NCBI RefSeq assembly: GCF_910592395.1
Contig: NC_088321.1
Span: 2,730,001-2,794,000 of the forward strand
Reading direction: 5' to 3'
Source: Lineus longissimus
Lineage: Eukaryota; Nemertea; Pilidiophora; Heteronemertea; Lineidae
Length of the DNA stretch: 64,000 nt
Within the stretch, counting starts at the first letter, position 1; each line of letters starts with the position of its first letter. Below the pieces are notes generated by a model that saw only the letters and a list, made by a program, of their open reading frames with translations, had not been told where the DNA came from and made no database searches. The translations under genes were made by a program, and so were the position numbers. Shown here one piece after another: positions 35,001-41,763 of the stretch.

Positions 35001-36948
35001 AATCTTACTTTCTACCACAATTTCTCATGAATTGAAAGCCTGTTCAATCTTACTTTCTACCACAATTACTCATGAATTGAAAGCCTGTTCAATCTTACTT
35101 TCTACCACAATTTCTCATGAATTGAAAGCCTATTCAGTCTTACTTTCTATCACAATTTCTCATAAATTGAAAGCCTGTTCAATCTTACTTTCTATCACAA
35201 TTTCTCATAAATTGAAAGCCTGTTCAATCTTACTTTCTATCACAATTTCTCATGAATTGAAAGCCTGTTCAATCTTACTTTCTACAGCAATTGGGCAGCC
35301 AAATCACCAAAATCACGCGACCCGCCGATAAAAAAGAAATCCTCTTCTACAACGATAAGAGCTTTGACTTCACAGTTGACGAGGGTAAGGACACTCTAAT
35401 TGCTCAGTGGTTCTCATTTGCATAGGAAAGCTTTTGGTTTTCAAAGTACTATGAGTCTGATATCAAGTACAGTTTGTTTGCTTGTTTTTTCCATCTACAG
35501 TAGAGGTTGTCATCTAGTTTCGAATGTTTTTACCCCGCACTGTCCTGAAACCTTTCAGGACTTTGATGAGCTTCCATTTTTTGAGAAGTTTTATTTGTGG
35601 CACTATAAAATACAATGAAGACAACAGTGTAGGCCTTTCACTACAAGACTACAATGCCCTTTCAAAATGCTCTGCTTTTTATTCAGAATTCATAAAATTA
35701 TGGCGAGGCCTGTCCGTAGATGGGGTAGATGAAAATAAGATAGATGAGTACCTGGACCAGCGGGGAATCACTACCATGCAGGACGTCGGAGCAAAAACAG
35801 CAGTAAGTTCCAATGGGTGGTGCATAACTGATGGAACAGCCCTGATGTATTGTTATGTAATGGTATGTGTATGCCGCAAGGCTGTTCCAAGGTATGAACT
35901 GCATCCTGTGGCAAAGGTTGCAGTAGCTTCAATGGGTGGTGCAAAACTGATGGAACAGCCCTGATGAATTGTTTTGTAATGGTACGTGTATGCGGCAAGG
36001 CCGTTCCAAGGTATGAACTGCAGCCTGTGGCAAAGGTTGCGGTAGCTTCAATGGGTGGTGTATAATTGATGGTACAGCCCTGATATATTGTTGCGTAGTT
36101 GAATGTGTATGCCGCAAGGCTGTTCCGAGAAATTTGTGTCCCCATAGTCATTGATGAAAATGTATACCCACACTCACTGCTCACTCTCGCAACTTGACAG
36201 TTCTATTTTGTAGTTGATCTCACTGGTTTCTATGCGCTGTGAGAGGTAGTAAGCCTTTCCACAGCCGGCCAGTGGGAGGGGCTGCCTCCTATAGATCCAC
36301 CGCCAAAGCTGGTGTTATGATCAGAGTGTCCGTCACTGCTCACTGTTCTATTTTGTAGTTGATGTCGCTAGTTTCTATGCGCTGTGAGAGGCAGTTAGCC
36401 TTTCCACAGCCAGCCAGTGGGAGGGGCTGCCTCCTATAGATCCACCGCCAAAGCTGGTGTTATGATCAGAGTGTCCGTCACTGCTCACTGTTCTATTTTG
36501 TAGTTGATCTCACTGGTTTCTATGCGCTGTGGGGGTAGTTAGCCTTTCCACAGCCGGCCAGTGGGAGGGGCTGCCTCCTATAGATCCACCGGCAAAGCTG
36601 GTGTTATGAGTGTGTTTCTCTCGTGCTCGCTACCATCACCTGGTTGGAGAGCACAGTCTAACCAGGTGGTGTCCGACCGCAAAAATCATTATAAGAGATC
36701 AGCTTCAGTACGATACTACCAGTGGTGGCACATGGTGGCAGACAGAGGTATTATCCTCCTGGCCAGGTGATTACCAGGCCCAAGTCATCCCTTTAACCCA
36801 CCCCTTCCATTACTGATAATGTCTTCCTCTGTTTCAGGCTCCAGTACAGAAACGAAAACGAAAAGGTGGCAATCGAAAAAAGACATTCAAATCACACAAC
36901 GACCATTTAGGAAACTTGTTAGAAGACTATTCAAACGTGGACAAGTGA
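10914..36948 (+). CDS. GTF2E2: GTF2E2: TFIIE beta subunit, whole gene span (7 coding exons)
   Basis: Encodes the beta subunit of TFIIE, which with the alpha subunit joins the RNA polymerase II pre-initiation complex in the nucleus, helps recruit and regulate TFIIH, and assists promoter opening. Coding exons are 10,914-11,055, 12,405-12,484, 13,845-13,952, 16,615-16,800, 35,288-35,384, 35,687-35,802 and 36,838-36,948. All introns are GT/AG and phases agree (1,0,0,0,1,0). They give 840 nt, 279 residues plus stop, close to the ~290 of the vertebrate protein. In order: an N-terminal basic region (1-47), a first winged helix (about 58-125), a second winged helix (about 126-172), a linker and helical region (173-243) and a lysine/arginine-rich C-terminus (244-279). 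Five splice sites sit in tandem arrays. The gene has every exon expected and no frameshift, so it appears functional. Confidence 0.95.
11056..11385 (+). repeat. 165-bp tandem duplication starting at the exon 1 donor
   Basis: 11,056-11,220 and 11,221-11,385 are near-identical, both starting GTAAGCACCCTACCCTTGAA. The first base of the unit is the first base of the intron, so a second GTAAGC donor exists at 11,221 in the context CTCCTG|GTAAGC. Confidence 0.93.
11631..12112 (+). mobile_element. tRNA-derived SINE, split by a palindromic insertion
   Basis: The head has a box A match (TAGCCTAGTGG) near 11,633 and a decayed box B. The body (GGAACTAATATTCCTGACTC, 11,729) and tail (CACCAAGTGAGAAACATGAG) match the SINE at 12,603. 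The body is interrupted from about 11,790 to 12,020, where a hairpin element sits. It lies in GTF2E2 intron 1 in the same orientation as the gene. Confidence 0.75.
11865..12008. mobile_element. Palindromic MITE nested in the SINE
   Basis: Arms 11,865-11,920 and 11,953-12,008 are inverted copies (AATTGATACC...GGTATTGATTGTCTCACAAA...GGAGCT) with a 32-bp loop. A transcript through it would fold into a long hairpin. It has no ORF. The boundaries of the insertion relative to the SINE are approximate. Confidence 0.8.
12405..12484 (+). CDS. GTF2E2: GTF2E2 coding exon 2
   Basis: Acceptor TTCATTTCAG|CCGATT and donor ATGAAG|GTAAGA. Residues 48-74, including SSQFKFGILAKIVKYMK, which opens the first winged helix of TFIIE beta. 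Neither splice site is repeated. Confidence 0.95.
12603..12865 (+). mobile_element. Complete tRNA-derived SINE
   Basis: tRNA-like head GGAGCCTTATAGCTGAGTGG contains box A TAGCTGAGTGG, with box B GGTTCGATCCC at about 12,654. The middle domain contains CTTTGAATGAGATGTAAAAC, and the tail contains TCTATGCCAGGGCAGG and CACCAAGTGAGAAACATGAG. Boxes A and B are the internal RNA polymerase III promoter. This is the best-preserved copy in the window and the reference for the decayed ones. It lies in GTF2E2 intron 2. Confidence 0.85.
12866..13844. other. Remainder of GTF2E2 intron 2
   Basis: No exon, RNA or repeat recognised. The intron ends with a pyrimidine-rich tract TTTTAATATTTCAG. Confidence 0.5.
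13845..13952 (+). CDS. GTF2E2: GTF2E2 coding exon 3
   Basis: Acceptor AATATTTCAG|CAACGG and donor GACCGAG|GTAGGT. Residues 75-110, starting QRHQQGDTYPLLIDDILDET: the middle of the first winged helix, with the conserved QGD-x-x-PL-x-x-x-(D/E)IL(D/E)ET pattern of TFIIE beta. The donor and the last 16 coding bases are the seed of the minisatellite that follows. Read-through meets TGA at 14,028, before the first decoy donor. Confidence 0.95.
13937..14910 (+). repeat. 104-110-bp minisatellite repeating the exon 3 donor (nine copies of the splice site)
   Basis: Each unit contains ATGGCTAT(C/T)GA(C/T)(C/T)GAG|GTAGGT, the last 16 nt of exon 3 plus its donor, then TTTCCTCCCACTGTTCACCC and CTTTATCCCTGGTACCATCA. 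The true GT is at 13,953. Copied GTs are at 14,060, 14,170, 14,280, 14,390, 14,500, 14,604, 14,708 and 14,818. Short overlapping 64-70-codon frames across the array are by-products. Confidence 0.95.
15136..15300 (+). mobile_element. 'AACCTCTCTATTAAGGACAC' MITE, copy 3
   Basis: A near-canonical 165-bp copy: ACAGTGGAACCTCCCTTAGC at one end, AATAGAGAGGTTCTACTGTA at the other, with core TTTCTATTCAATTTGACCTC. It lies in GTF2E2 intron 3, in the same orientation as most other copies. Confidence 0.9.
15301..15913. other. GTF2E2 intron 3, unique part
   Basis: Nothing recognised. Confidence 0.4.
15914..16136 (+). mobile_element. 'AACCTCTCTATTAAGGACAC' MITE, copy 4, internally slipped
   Basis: Same ends as copy 3 but lengthened by three extra AACCTCTCTATTAAGGA modules at 15,955-16,010. 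Its 3' half is the left part of the 188-bp duplication that follows. Confidence 0.88.
16063..16631 (+). repeat. 188-bp tandem triplication ending at the exon 4 acceptor
   Basis: The unit runs from the MITE (ATCAGGACACCTCTCTATT) to the exon 4 start (CCTTGTAG|GCCCTCGTCAACAATC). Acceptor AGs fall at 16,237-16,238, 16,425-16,426 and 16,613-16,614, exactly 188 bp apart. Only the third is followed by the full exon; the first two switch back to MITE sequence after 16-17 exon bases. Using an upstream AG would add 376 or 188 nt and shift the frame. Confidence 0.93.
16615..16800 (+). CDS. GTF2E2: GTF2E2 coding exon 4
   Basis: Residues 111-172, from ALVNNPKINVVDDNKFVFRP to GRVIQ. Includes FVFRPKYNIRDRRGLMRLL and LKGLGGVLMDDVEEAVP, the second winged-helix core. 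Acceptor TTGTAG|GCC, donor ATTCAG|GTAGGC. Confidence 0.96.
17289..17360 (+). mobile_element. tRNA-like head of a SINE, founder of the 64-bp satellite
   Basis: GGAGCCCCATAGCCTAGTGG, then TCAATACTGCTTCC. Box A TAGCCTAGTGG is at 17,298-17,308 and box B GGTTTGATCCC at 17,342-17,352, with tRNA-like spacing. The 3' part (GTGGTCAA...GGAACTGTG) is the unit amplified downstream. The breakpoint shows shared TGGTCAA on both sides of the first junction, about 17,369. Confidence 0.75.
17309..33192 (+). repeat. 64-bp satellite, about 248 copies, inside GTF2E2 intron 4
   Basis: Unit GTGGTCAACACTGCTTCCTA, CCCTGCAATAAGGCCCGGGT, TTGATCCCCTTCTCAAGGAA, CTGT; 64 bp, repeated almost without interruption for 15.9 kb. 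Variants are single-base (CCC/CTC, GGCC/GACC, TGTGT/TGTGG) plus rare indels. Every unit keeps a box B-like GGTTTGATCCC; one at about 20,988 has the exact tRNA form GGTTCGATC. Shared rare variants mark higher-order duplication blocks of 2,112, 3,199 and 1,867 bp. The 64-codon frames seen in it arise because three units are 192 bp. Confidence 0.97.
33193..33444. other. Spacer between satellite and SINE tail
   Basis: About 250 bp of unique sequence in intron 4, with no gene or RNA recognised. It may be a second insertion within the disrupted SINE. Confidence 0.4.
33445..33625 (+). mobile_element. Body and tail of a decayed SINE, 3' of the satellite
   Basis: GAACTAACATTCCTGGCTC matches the SINE body at 11,729. 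GTGCCTATGCCAGGACAAGT and TTCAGTGGACTCC match the tail of the SINE at 12,603. The head is missing here and present at 17,289, so head and tail flank the satellite in the right order and orientation. That they were one element is inference; the tail is strongly diverged. Confidence 0.6.
33908..34668 (+). mobile_element. 'AACCTCTCTATTAAGGACAC' MITE, copy 5, expanded internally to a 74-bp array
   Basis: The element starts ACAGTGGTACCTCCCTTAGC and ends CTGAATAGAGAGGTTCTAA. Between them the 74-bp core (AAGGACACTAGCTTTGGTCC, then GGTTGTTTCCATTCAATTTG and ACCTCTCTAATCAGGACACC) is repeated about nine times instead of once. Overall length is ~760 bp against ~165 bp for a standard copy. Confidence 0.92.
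34960..35287 (+). repeat. 45-bp minisatellite ending at the exon 5 acceptor
   Basis: Seven full units (CATGAATTGAAAGCCTGTTC, AATCTTACTTTCTACCACAA, TTTCT) starting at 34,981, 35,026, 35,071, 35,116, 35,161, 35,206 and 35,251. The last unit turns into the real splice site, CTTACTTTCTACAG|CAATT. Array units read TTTCTACCACAATT or TTTCTATCACAATT: same polypyrimidine tract and exon start, but no AG. Confidence 0.93.
35288..35384 (+). CDS. GTF2E2: GTF2E2 coding exon 5
   Basis: Residues 173-204, beginning QLGSQITKITRPADKKEILF and ending in FTVDE. Matches the TFIIE beta segment after the second winged helix, with RP-x-DKK-x-ILF-x-ND conserved. Donor GACGAGG|GTAAGG, phase 1. Confidence 0.96.
35687..35802 (+). 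CDS. GTF2E2: GTF2E2 coding exon 6
   Basis: Acceptor TTTTTATTCAG|AATTC, donor ACAGCA|GTAAGT. Residues 205-243, with LWRGLSVDGVDENKIDEYL and GITTMQDVG, the conserved C-terminal helical region thought to contact TFIIE alpha. Reading through the donor stays open to TGA at 35,962, so intron retention adds about 53 residues. Confidence 0.96.
35795..36131 (+). repeat. 119-bp tandem array repeating the exon 6 donor region
   Basis: Three units of about 119 bp, each with GCAGTA(A)G(C)TTCCAATGGGTGG, GGAACAGCCCTGATG and GCCGCAAGGCTGTTCCAAGG. The real donor is GCA|GTAAGT (35,803). The copies read GCA|GTAGCT (35,923) and GCG|GTAGCT (36,042), weaker but still GT. Using the 35,923 site would insert 40 codons in frame with no stop. 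Confidence 0.9.
36197..36605 (+). repeat. 145-bp tandem array, about 2.8 copies
   Basis: Units TTCTATTTTGTAGTTGATCT ... AGCCTTTCCACAGCCGGCCA ... AGATCCACCGCCAAAGCTGG start at 36,201, 36,346 and 36,491. In GTF2E2 intron 6; no splice site included. Confidence 0.92.
36640..36807 (+). repeat. Tail fragment of a dispersed repeat
   Basis: GATACTACCAGTGGTGGCAC and TCCTCCTGGCCAGGTGATTA, ending CCCTTTAA, match the 3' half of the element at 37,197-37,500. Confidence 0.7.
36838..36948 (+). CDS. GTF2E2: GTF2E2 coding exon 7 (terminal)
   Basis: Acceptor CTCTGTTTCAG|GCTCC. Residues 244-279: APVQKRKRKGGNRKKTFKSH, then NDHLGNLLEDYSNVDK and TGA at 36,946. The basic cluster followed by (T/R)-F-K-(S/T)-HN-(D/E)-HL is the typical TFIIE beta C-terminus. 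The first AATAAA-type signal noticed downstream is at about 37,989; the true poly(A) site is unknown. Confidence 0.96.
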   Translation, partial: APVQKRKRKGGNRKKTFKSHNDHLGNLLEDYSNVDK

Positions 36949-37196
36949 GACAGTTATCAATTTTGTAAGGACTTGTGTGATTGGCTGAAGTAATTCAGAA
37001 ATGAGTTAGGTCGGGTCTGATTGGTTGGAATTCTGCTGCAGAGTTTTATGGAGAAAAGTGTCTGCCGTGACTATATGCGTTGCCAAAAAGGTGGAAATCG
37101 TTATGACTGTCCGGTTGCATGCATCACTTGATTGACATCGATGTTCAAAGTTAAATGGAGAACACGGGCGCTGACAAACTATGTCCTTAAACATGT

Positions 37197-37500
37197 TAAA
37201 GGGACAACTTGGGCATGAGATATGTTGGTTTTTTCATTACAAAAATGGCTTCCAGCAGGAGCGTGATTTCTCCAAACGGGATAATTAAAAAGTCATTGAA
37301 CTGCAATAACCAATGCACAAGAACGGGGTGTAAATTTAGGCCTGTTTGAAATTCGCAAGCCATGCCCAGAACTGCCTTCCAACACTGGTGAAAATCAGAG
37401 AACGGCATCAGTGTGATACTACCAGTGGTGACGCATGGTGTCAAGCTGGCACATTTTCCTCCTGGCCAGGTAAATCCCACGCCCAGGTTGTCCCTTTAAT
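37197..37500. mobile_element. ~300-bp inverted-ended dispersed repeat
   Basis: Starts AAAGGGACAACTTGGGC and ends GCCCAGGTTGTCCCTTTAA, imperfect terminal inverted repeats. It shares its 3' half with 36,640-36,807. No coding capacity. Confidence 0.75.
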
Positions 37501-38344
37501 AAGATTGAGCTCGGGGCACGGCCGCTCTTGATTGGTTCCTAATTTTCATTTGCTCTGAAACGGTATTTGGCACTAAATTTCTAGGAAGCCACGCCCCCCA
37601 CAAACCTCAACCAATGAAATCGCATATAAACAACAAGAAACCTGAACACGTTGGGGTATCGCGGCTGACTTTTGTTAAGACGTAGCGTAAACTACATTCT
37701 CTGTTCGCAATAGAATTTAACCTGGTTGACCAAATTTGTAAAGTCATTCATTGAAAAAGTACCAATTGTACGAAATGTCTGAATAGACTGGAATCGTTGC
37801 ATTTGTTTATTTAAACCCACACTGAAACGGTATTTGGGCAATTTGTTTTGTAGGAGGAAACCAGTGCACCCGGAGGGAACGAAAACAAAACGTGTTGAAT
37901 TAGACTGAGTGTTGCGCAAACCTGCCTCAGTAAAAGTTTGAAAGATACTTAGTTAAAAAGATGTGGATGGGGATGTTTTTAGAAATGAATCAAATAAAAC
38001 GTTTTGTTGTTCGAAGTCTGTTTTCTGTTGGTTGGTTTTCTGTCTGGTTTCTATTTTGTTGAAAGTGTTGTTGGCGTTCATCACTGCTTTATTGGTAACC
38101 CTTTCACTGCCGGCTGCCAAGTATTCGCCTCCAGGGAGTATTTTCCTCAAAGGCAGGGTGAGCATCTTTCTTCGAGAAAATTCTACTTTGTCAGGTGTTT
38201 GCATTTGGAGGTGTGGTCCTCCAGGGACAGCTCGGAATACAACTCTCCTTTAGCAGGGGACTTTTAAGGCCTTCATCTCCAGGGAGTATTCTCCTCCAAG
38301 GCAGGATAAGTATTTTTACATGCCACTACGGTTTGGTTTATTGA
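37501..38344. other. Unique intergenic sequence downstream of GTF2E2
   Basis: No gene recognised. CTCCAGGGAGTATT(T/C)TCCTC occurs twice (38,131 and 38,279), a minor direct repeat. Confidence 0.4.
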
Positions 38345-38562
38345 AATGAATGTTTCTCACTTGATGGAGTCTTATGCTGGCTCTGGCAAAGGTAAAAGGT
38401 AGACAGAGCCTTGGTTCCATTTGAACGACGAGGGTTGAGTGTCTCGCTCAAGGACACAAAGACATAACTGCGGTGATCCGTTTGAGAGTCAAACCCATGG
38501 TTTCCTGATTGTGAGCCATTTGGATTAACCACTTTGCCACTGATCTTCTGATATCAAAGAGA
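38345..38562 (-). mobile_element. tRNA-derived SINE with a different body
   Basis: Read on the minus strand: box A-like AGTGGCAAAGTGGTTAA, box B-like GGGTTTGACTCTC, a middle domain containing GTCCTTGAGCGAGACACTCA, then tail CCATCAAGTGAGAAACATTC. The tail matches the end of the SINE at 12,603 although the bodies differ. Confidence 0.7.
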
Positions 38563-38755
38563 ATATTGACTTTAGTGGTTTGTCATGTGAGTGCAGTAGG
38601 GGAGGGTTGGAGACACCGGAGGGGAGATCAGAGGTTCGAGCATTGGGATCGTATTCAGGAGCTTATGGGTTCAACTCTTGAGATGATCAGTGCTTTTTTC
38701 CACTCCCAACTTTAAGCTGTCCCCTACCGCGCCATCCCCAGTATCCCCTCTAATT

Positions 38756-38786
38756 ATGGTCACCAGACTCACAGTCTGGTGACCAT
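38756..38786. repeat. Perfect 14-bp hairpin
   Basis: ATGGTCACCAGACT and AGTCTGGTGACCAT with a 3-base loop. Followed by a TTTC(TTTC)n tract at 38,812-38,830. No function apparent. Confidence 0.8.
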
Positions 38787-38830
38787 ATTGATATCACTCA
38801 TGTTCTGGTTTCTTTCTTTCTTTCTTTCTG

Positions 38831-40329
38831 TTTACATTTTACAAACAGTATTGTGAGTGTTCTCCAAAACAGCTAAATAAACCAAATCTATCACCCCTAT
38901 ACCACCAAACACAATCCCATCTAGTGTACGTCGCAAAAGACTTTTCGGATCATTTCGATGACTTTGAAGCGTTTTTATGCTCCGATTTTCTGATTTGTTT
39001 GAAAATCTCCTTAGCGAATCTGGTGACGTCACGTAACACGAGTTCGATTCGATGACATCACTTGATCCCGAGTTCAATCCAAGTGTTGGCATTCTCATAT
39101 AAAACAGTTAACTCGGCTTATAACTCGGCTTACTCGGTTCACGCATGCGCATTAGAAGCCACGGGCAGACCATTGATAGATTGGTTCCCGATCGACTCAC
39201 TAGGGCGTATGAGATTCCCTGTAGTCCTAGTAGTCCTTATATCGATGTGTTTGGTCGCCTGACGCTTGTAACGAGAAGTGCTTTTGGGTGCATTTCTATA
39301 GTAACTCACACAATGTAGTGAGTGTAATGGTTACGTATGTATAAAGTGTAAACAAATTTCATATATCCATCATGTCCATCGAATCTGAAAAAATTTGTGC
39401 AAAAACCATGACAATTCTGGTTCCGGTGTAAAAGTAAAAAGTGTCCACCCTGGAAAAAGTGTCCGGCCCTATTGTATTCTGCAATATGGTTCTATAGAGA
39501 CCCTGACAGTCAATAGCTCAGAGATTGAAGCGCATAATAGAATTGTTCCCGGACATTTTATCCTAGGACATTTTAAACTTCTACACCGGTACAGTTTGTC
39601 ACATTCCATACGGGCCGCGCGTGTGGCCGATCCTGCATTCACAACGCACCGCACCCATAGTTACCACATTGGACGTGATTCCCATTGTTTCCTTCCTCGT
39701 GACGCAATTATTTCATGACATCATGAGCCATTGACCATTCACGCAAGTAGATTTATTCACACCGGCGCCACTGAAGTGCGGGTGTGGGACATCATGTATT
39801 TCAAAATCGTCTGCTAGGACATACAGGACAACGTCGGCGGAGACAGTTGTGACATTTCATTGCAGACAAAGAAAACGTCCTCTTCTTCTCGATTTACGTA
39901 ACTTCAAAAAGTCAGTTTTATCACTACTAAATCCAGATCCAGTCACGTGATTTCTAGTAACTGCCCAGTGCCAGAACTGTGAAGTAATGATGTAGGTCAC
40001 GTGGTCAGAGTGCAGGAGTTGGCTATCCGATTTAGCATCTACCGTTCCGGAACGACATCAGCGCCTCCAGTGTCAAGATCGTAAATTTGCCATTCTTGAT
40101 TTTGGCGCCAAACGAATAAAAAAAACGCGTTAAAACAATTAAGAATATATCGGCTACAAAAATTCGTTATTAACCAACTGCTGAAGAAACATACACAAAT
40201 ATCTAGGCTAGCAGGTGGAAAATTCAATTATTATTTCACCACAAAGAGCTGCTTCTGTCCGCAGATATGAGACAGCTACCGGGGCGGGGACTATTTCTTA
40301 TGGGGCCTTATTGTTCAGCGTCTCCAAGA
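38831..40329. other. Intergenic sequence
   Basis: No exon recognised. The part around 39,100-40,080 is locally richer in CpG and contains GCATGCGC at about 39,143. This could mark a promoter, but no adjoining coding exon is visible. Confidence 0.35.
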
Positions 40330-41105
40330 AATTCTATTTTTAGAGTCCAATGGGGGGGGGGTTTGGGGGGGCCTTCCCCCCAATGTACTGACTAAAATCT
40401 GTCACTTTCAGAGAACGGGGTTGGGGCTTTGGGGGTCTCATCCCCCAATGTACTGGCTAAATATGTCAGAAGGACGGGGGTTTGGGGGGCTCCCCCATGT
40501 CAAACAGTTATGGGAGTTGACTAGAGCTTGCTCTTTACATATTATAGGCCTAGTACATGCCCACCAATGCAGATTGAAGTCGGACCTCTCGGCTCTGGCT
40601 GTTGGGGCGCAGGACCCCGCCGCGAAGACCGATCAGCCGGTTGCGGCTGACGGGGAAAAGGTCACATAATTTAGGAGGAGAGACGATAACGACGAGGATG
40701 GATTTCTCTAATTTCTACTTTTTTTTCGGGATTTTAAATCTGGCATTTTGGCAGATCGTTGTGGATAGGGAGGAGGCTAGTATTGGATGAGCGGAAAGAG
40801 TGGATATCGTATATTCTGGAGATATTGACGTCGGGTAGAGACATCGTTTTGTAGGGAGCATAAACGGACGTTTTTGTGCAGTGTTTGCCGTCACTATTTT
40901 CTCCCGCCGTGGCTCATGAAGGGAGGCCTCCCGCCCGCGATTATTTAGATGGTGTATGACCAACTCGGCCTAATATGTAAAGTCAAGGACTTAGTGAGCC
41001 CCCCTTTAGGTCGGGGGAGCTCCCCCGAACCCCCCTACGAGCATATGTTAAGTGCAAGCTCTAACAACTACAGCTGTTACAATGGGGGGACACCCCCCAA
41101 ACCCC
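40330..41105. mobile_element. G-rich inverted-ended repeat element, target of the MULE
   Basis: Repeated GGGGG(T)TTGGGGGG(C)CTTCCCCC blocks at 40,350-40,500 and their inverse at 41,000-41,105. CATATGTTAAGTGCAAGCTC (41,042) is the imperfect inverse of AGAGCTTGCTCTTTACATAT (40,523). The remainder of the target, in the same style, continues at 44,802-44,935. Exact ends cannot be fixed. Confidence 0.6.
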
Positions 41106-41304
41106 GGTCTACCTAATGCGCGTCCGGAACGATTTGTGCGTCCGGAGCGCGTCCGGAAGAGAAAGTGCGCGTCCGGAACAATTTCCTATGTAAATATGAA
41201 CTTAATGTTGCATTAGATGGCTTAAATAGCATTTTAATTCCATGTAGAGAAAATAAAATTGGAAAAAATCTCCTTGGTGACTTTGTATTTTACAATTTTC
41301 AGCG
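41106..41304 (+). repeat. Left TIR of the MULE
   Basis: 199 bp starting GGTCTACCTAATGCGCGTCC and ending CAATTTTCAGCG. The outer 70 bp carries four GCGTCCGGA motifs, likely transposase sites. It pairs with 44,601-44,801, with differences mainly near the tip and only about five in the inner 140 bp. Confidence 0.93.
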
Positions 41305-41519
41305 GGTTGATTTGGGTGTTACACAGCCATCAAATCCTAGTTTACTGACGTTTCTCCTCAACCAATTGTTGTTGCAGTTGCAGAATTTCGATAGTAGCCG
41401 TGTTGTAATGGATTAGACTGGTATCTGGTGTCTCAGCACATGGAATGCCGTCAGAGTGTCTTATCATTGTTAATTTCACAAAAAATCAGAATCAAATATG
41501 TTATTGAAATCACTATACA

Positions 41520-41763
41520 GTCAAAGTGTCAATTAGTGAGATGTGTTCACATTATCAAAGACATGGCGCCATAATTAGCACTGCTAATTAGGCTTCTGAG
41601 ATGATGGTCAGTAAATATTGGTCAAAGTGTCAATTAGTGAGATGTGTTCACATTATCAAAGGCATGGCGCCATAATTAGCACTGCTAATTAGGCTTCTGA
41701 GATGATGGTCAGTAAATATTGGTCAAAGTGTCAATTAGTGAGATGTGTTCACATTATCAAAGG
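41520..41763 (+). repeat. 101-bp tandem array running into the transposase ORF
   Basis: TCAAAGTGTCAATTAGTGAG starts at 41,521, 41,622 and 41,723; two full units and a partial third. The third breaks off at GGCATGG, where the long transposase frame continues. The array therefore contains the apparent 5' end of the ORF. Confidence 0.92.

Noticed and set aside
40330-41105. Telomere-like GGGGTT repeats
   Set aside because: G-runs are irregular and inverted at the two ends, part of a repeat element, not a telomeric array.
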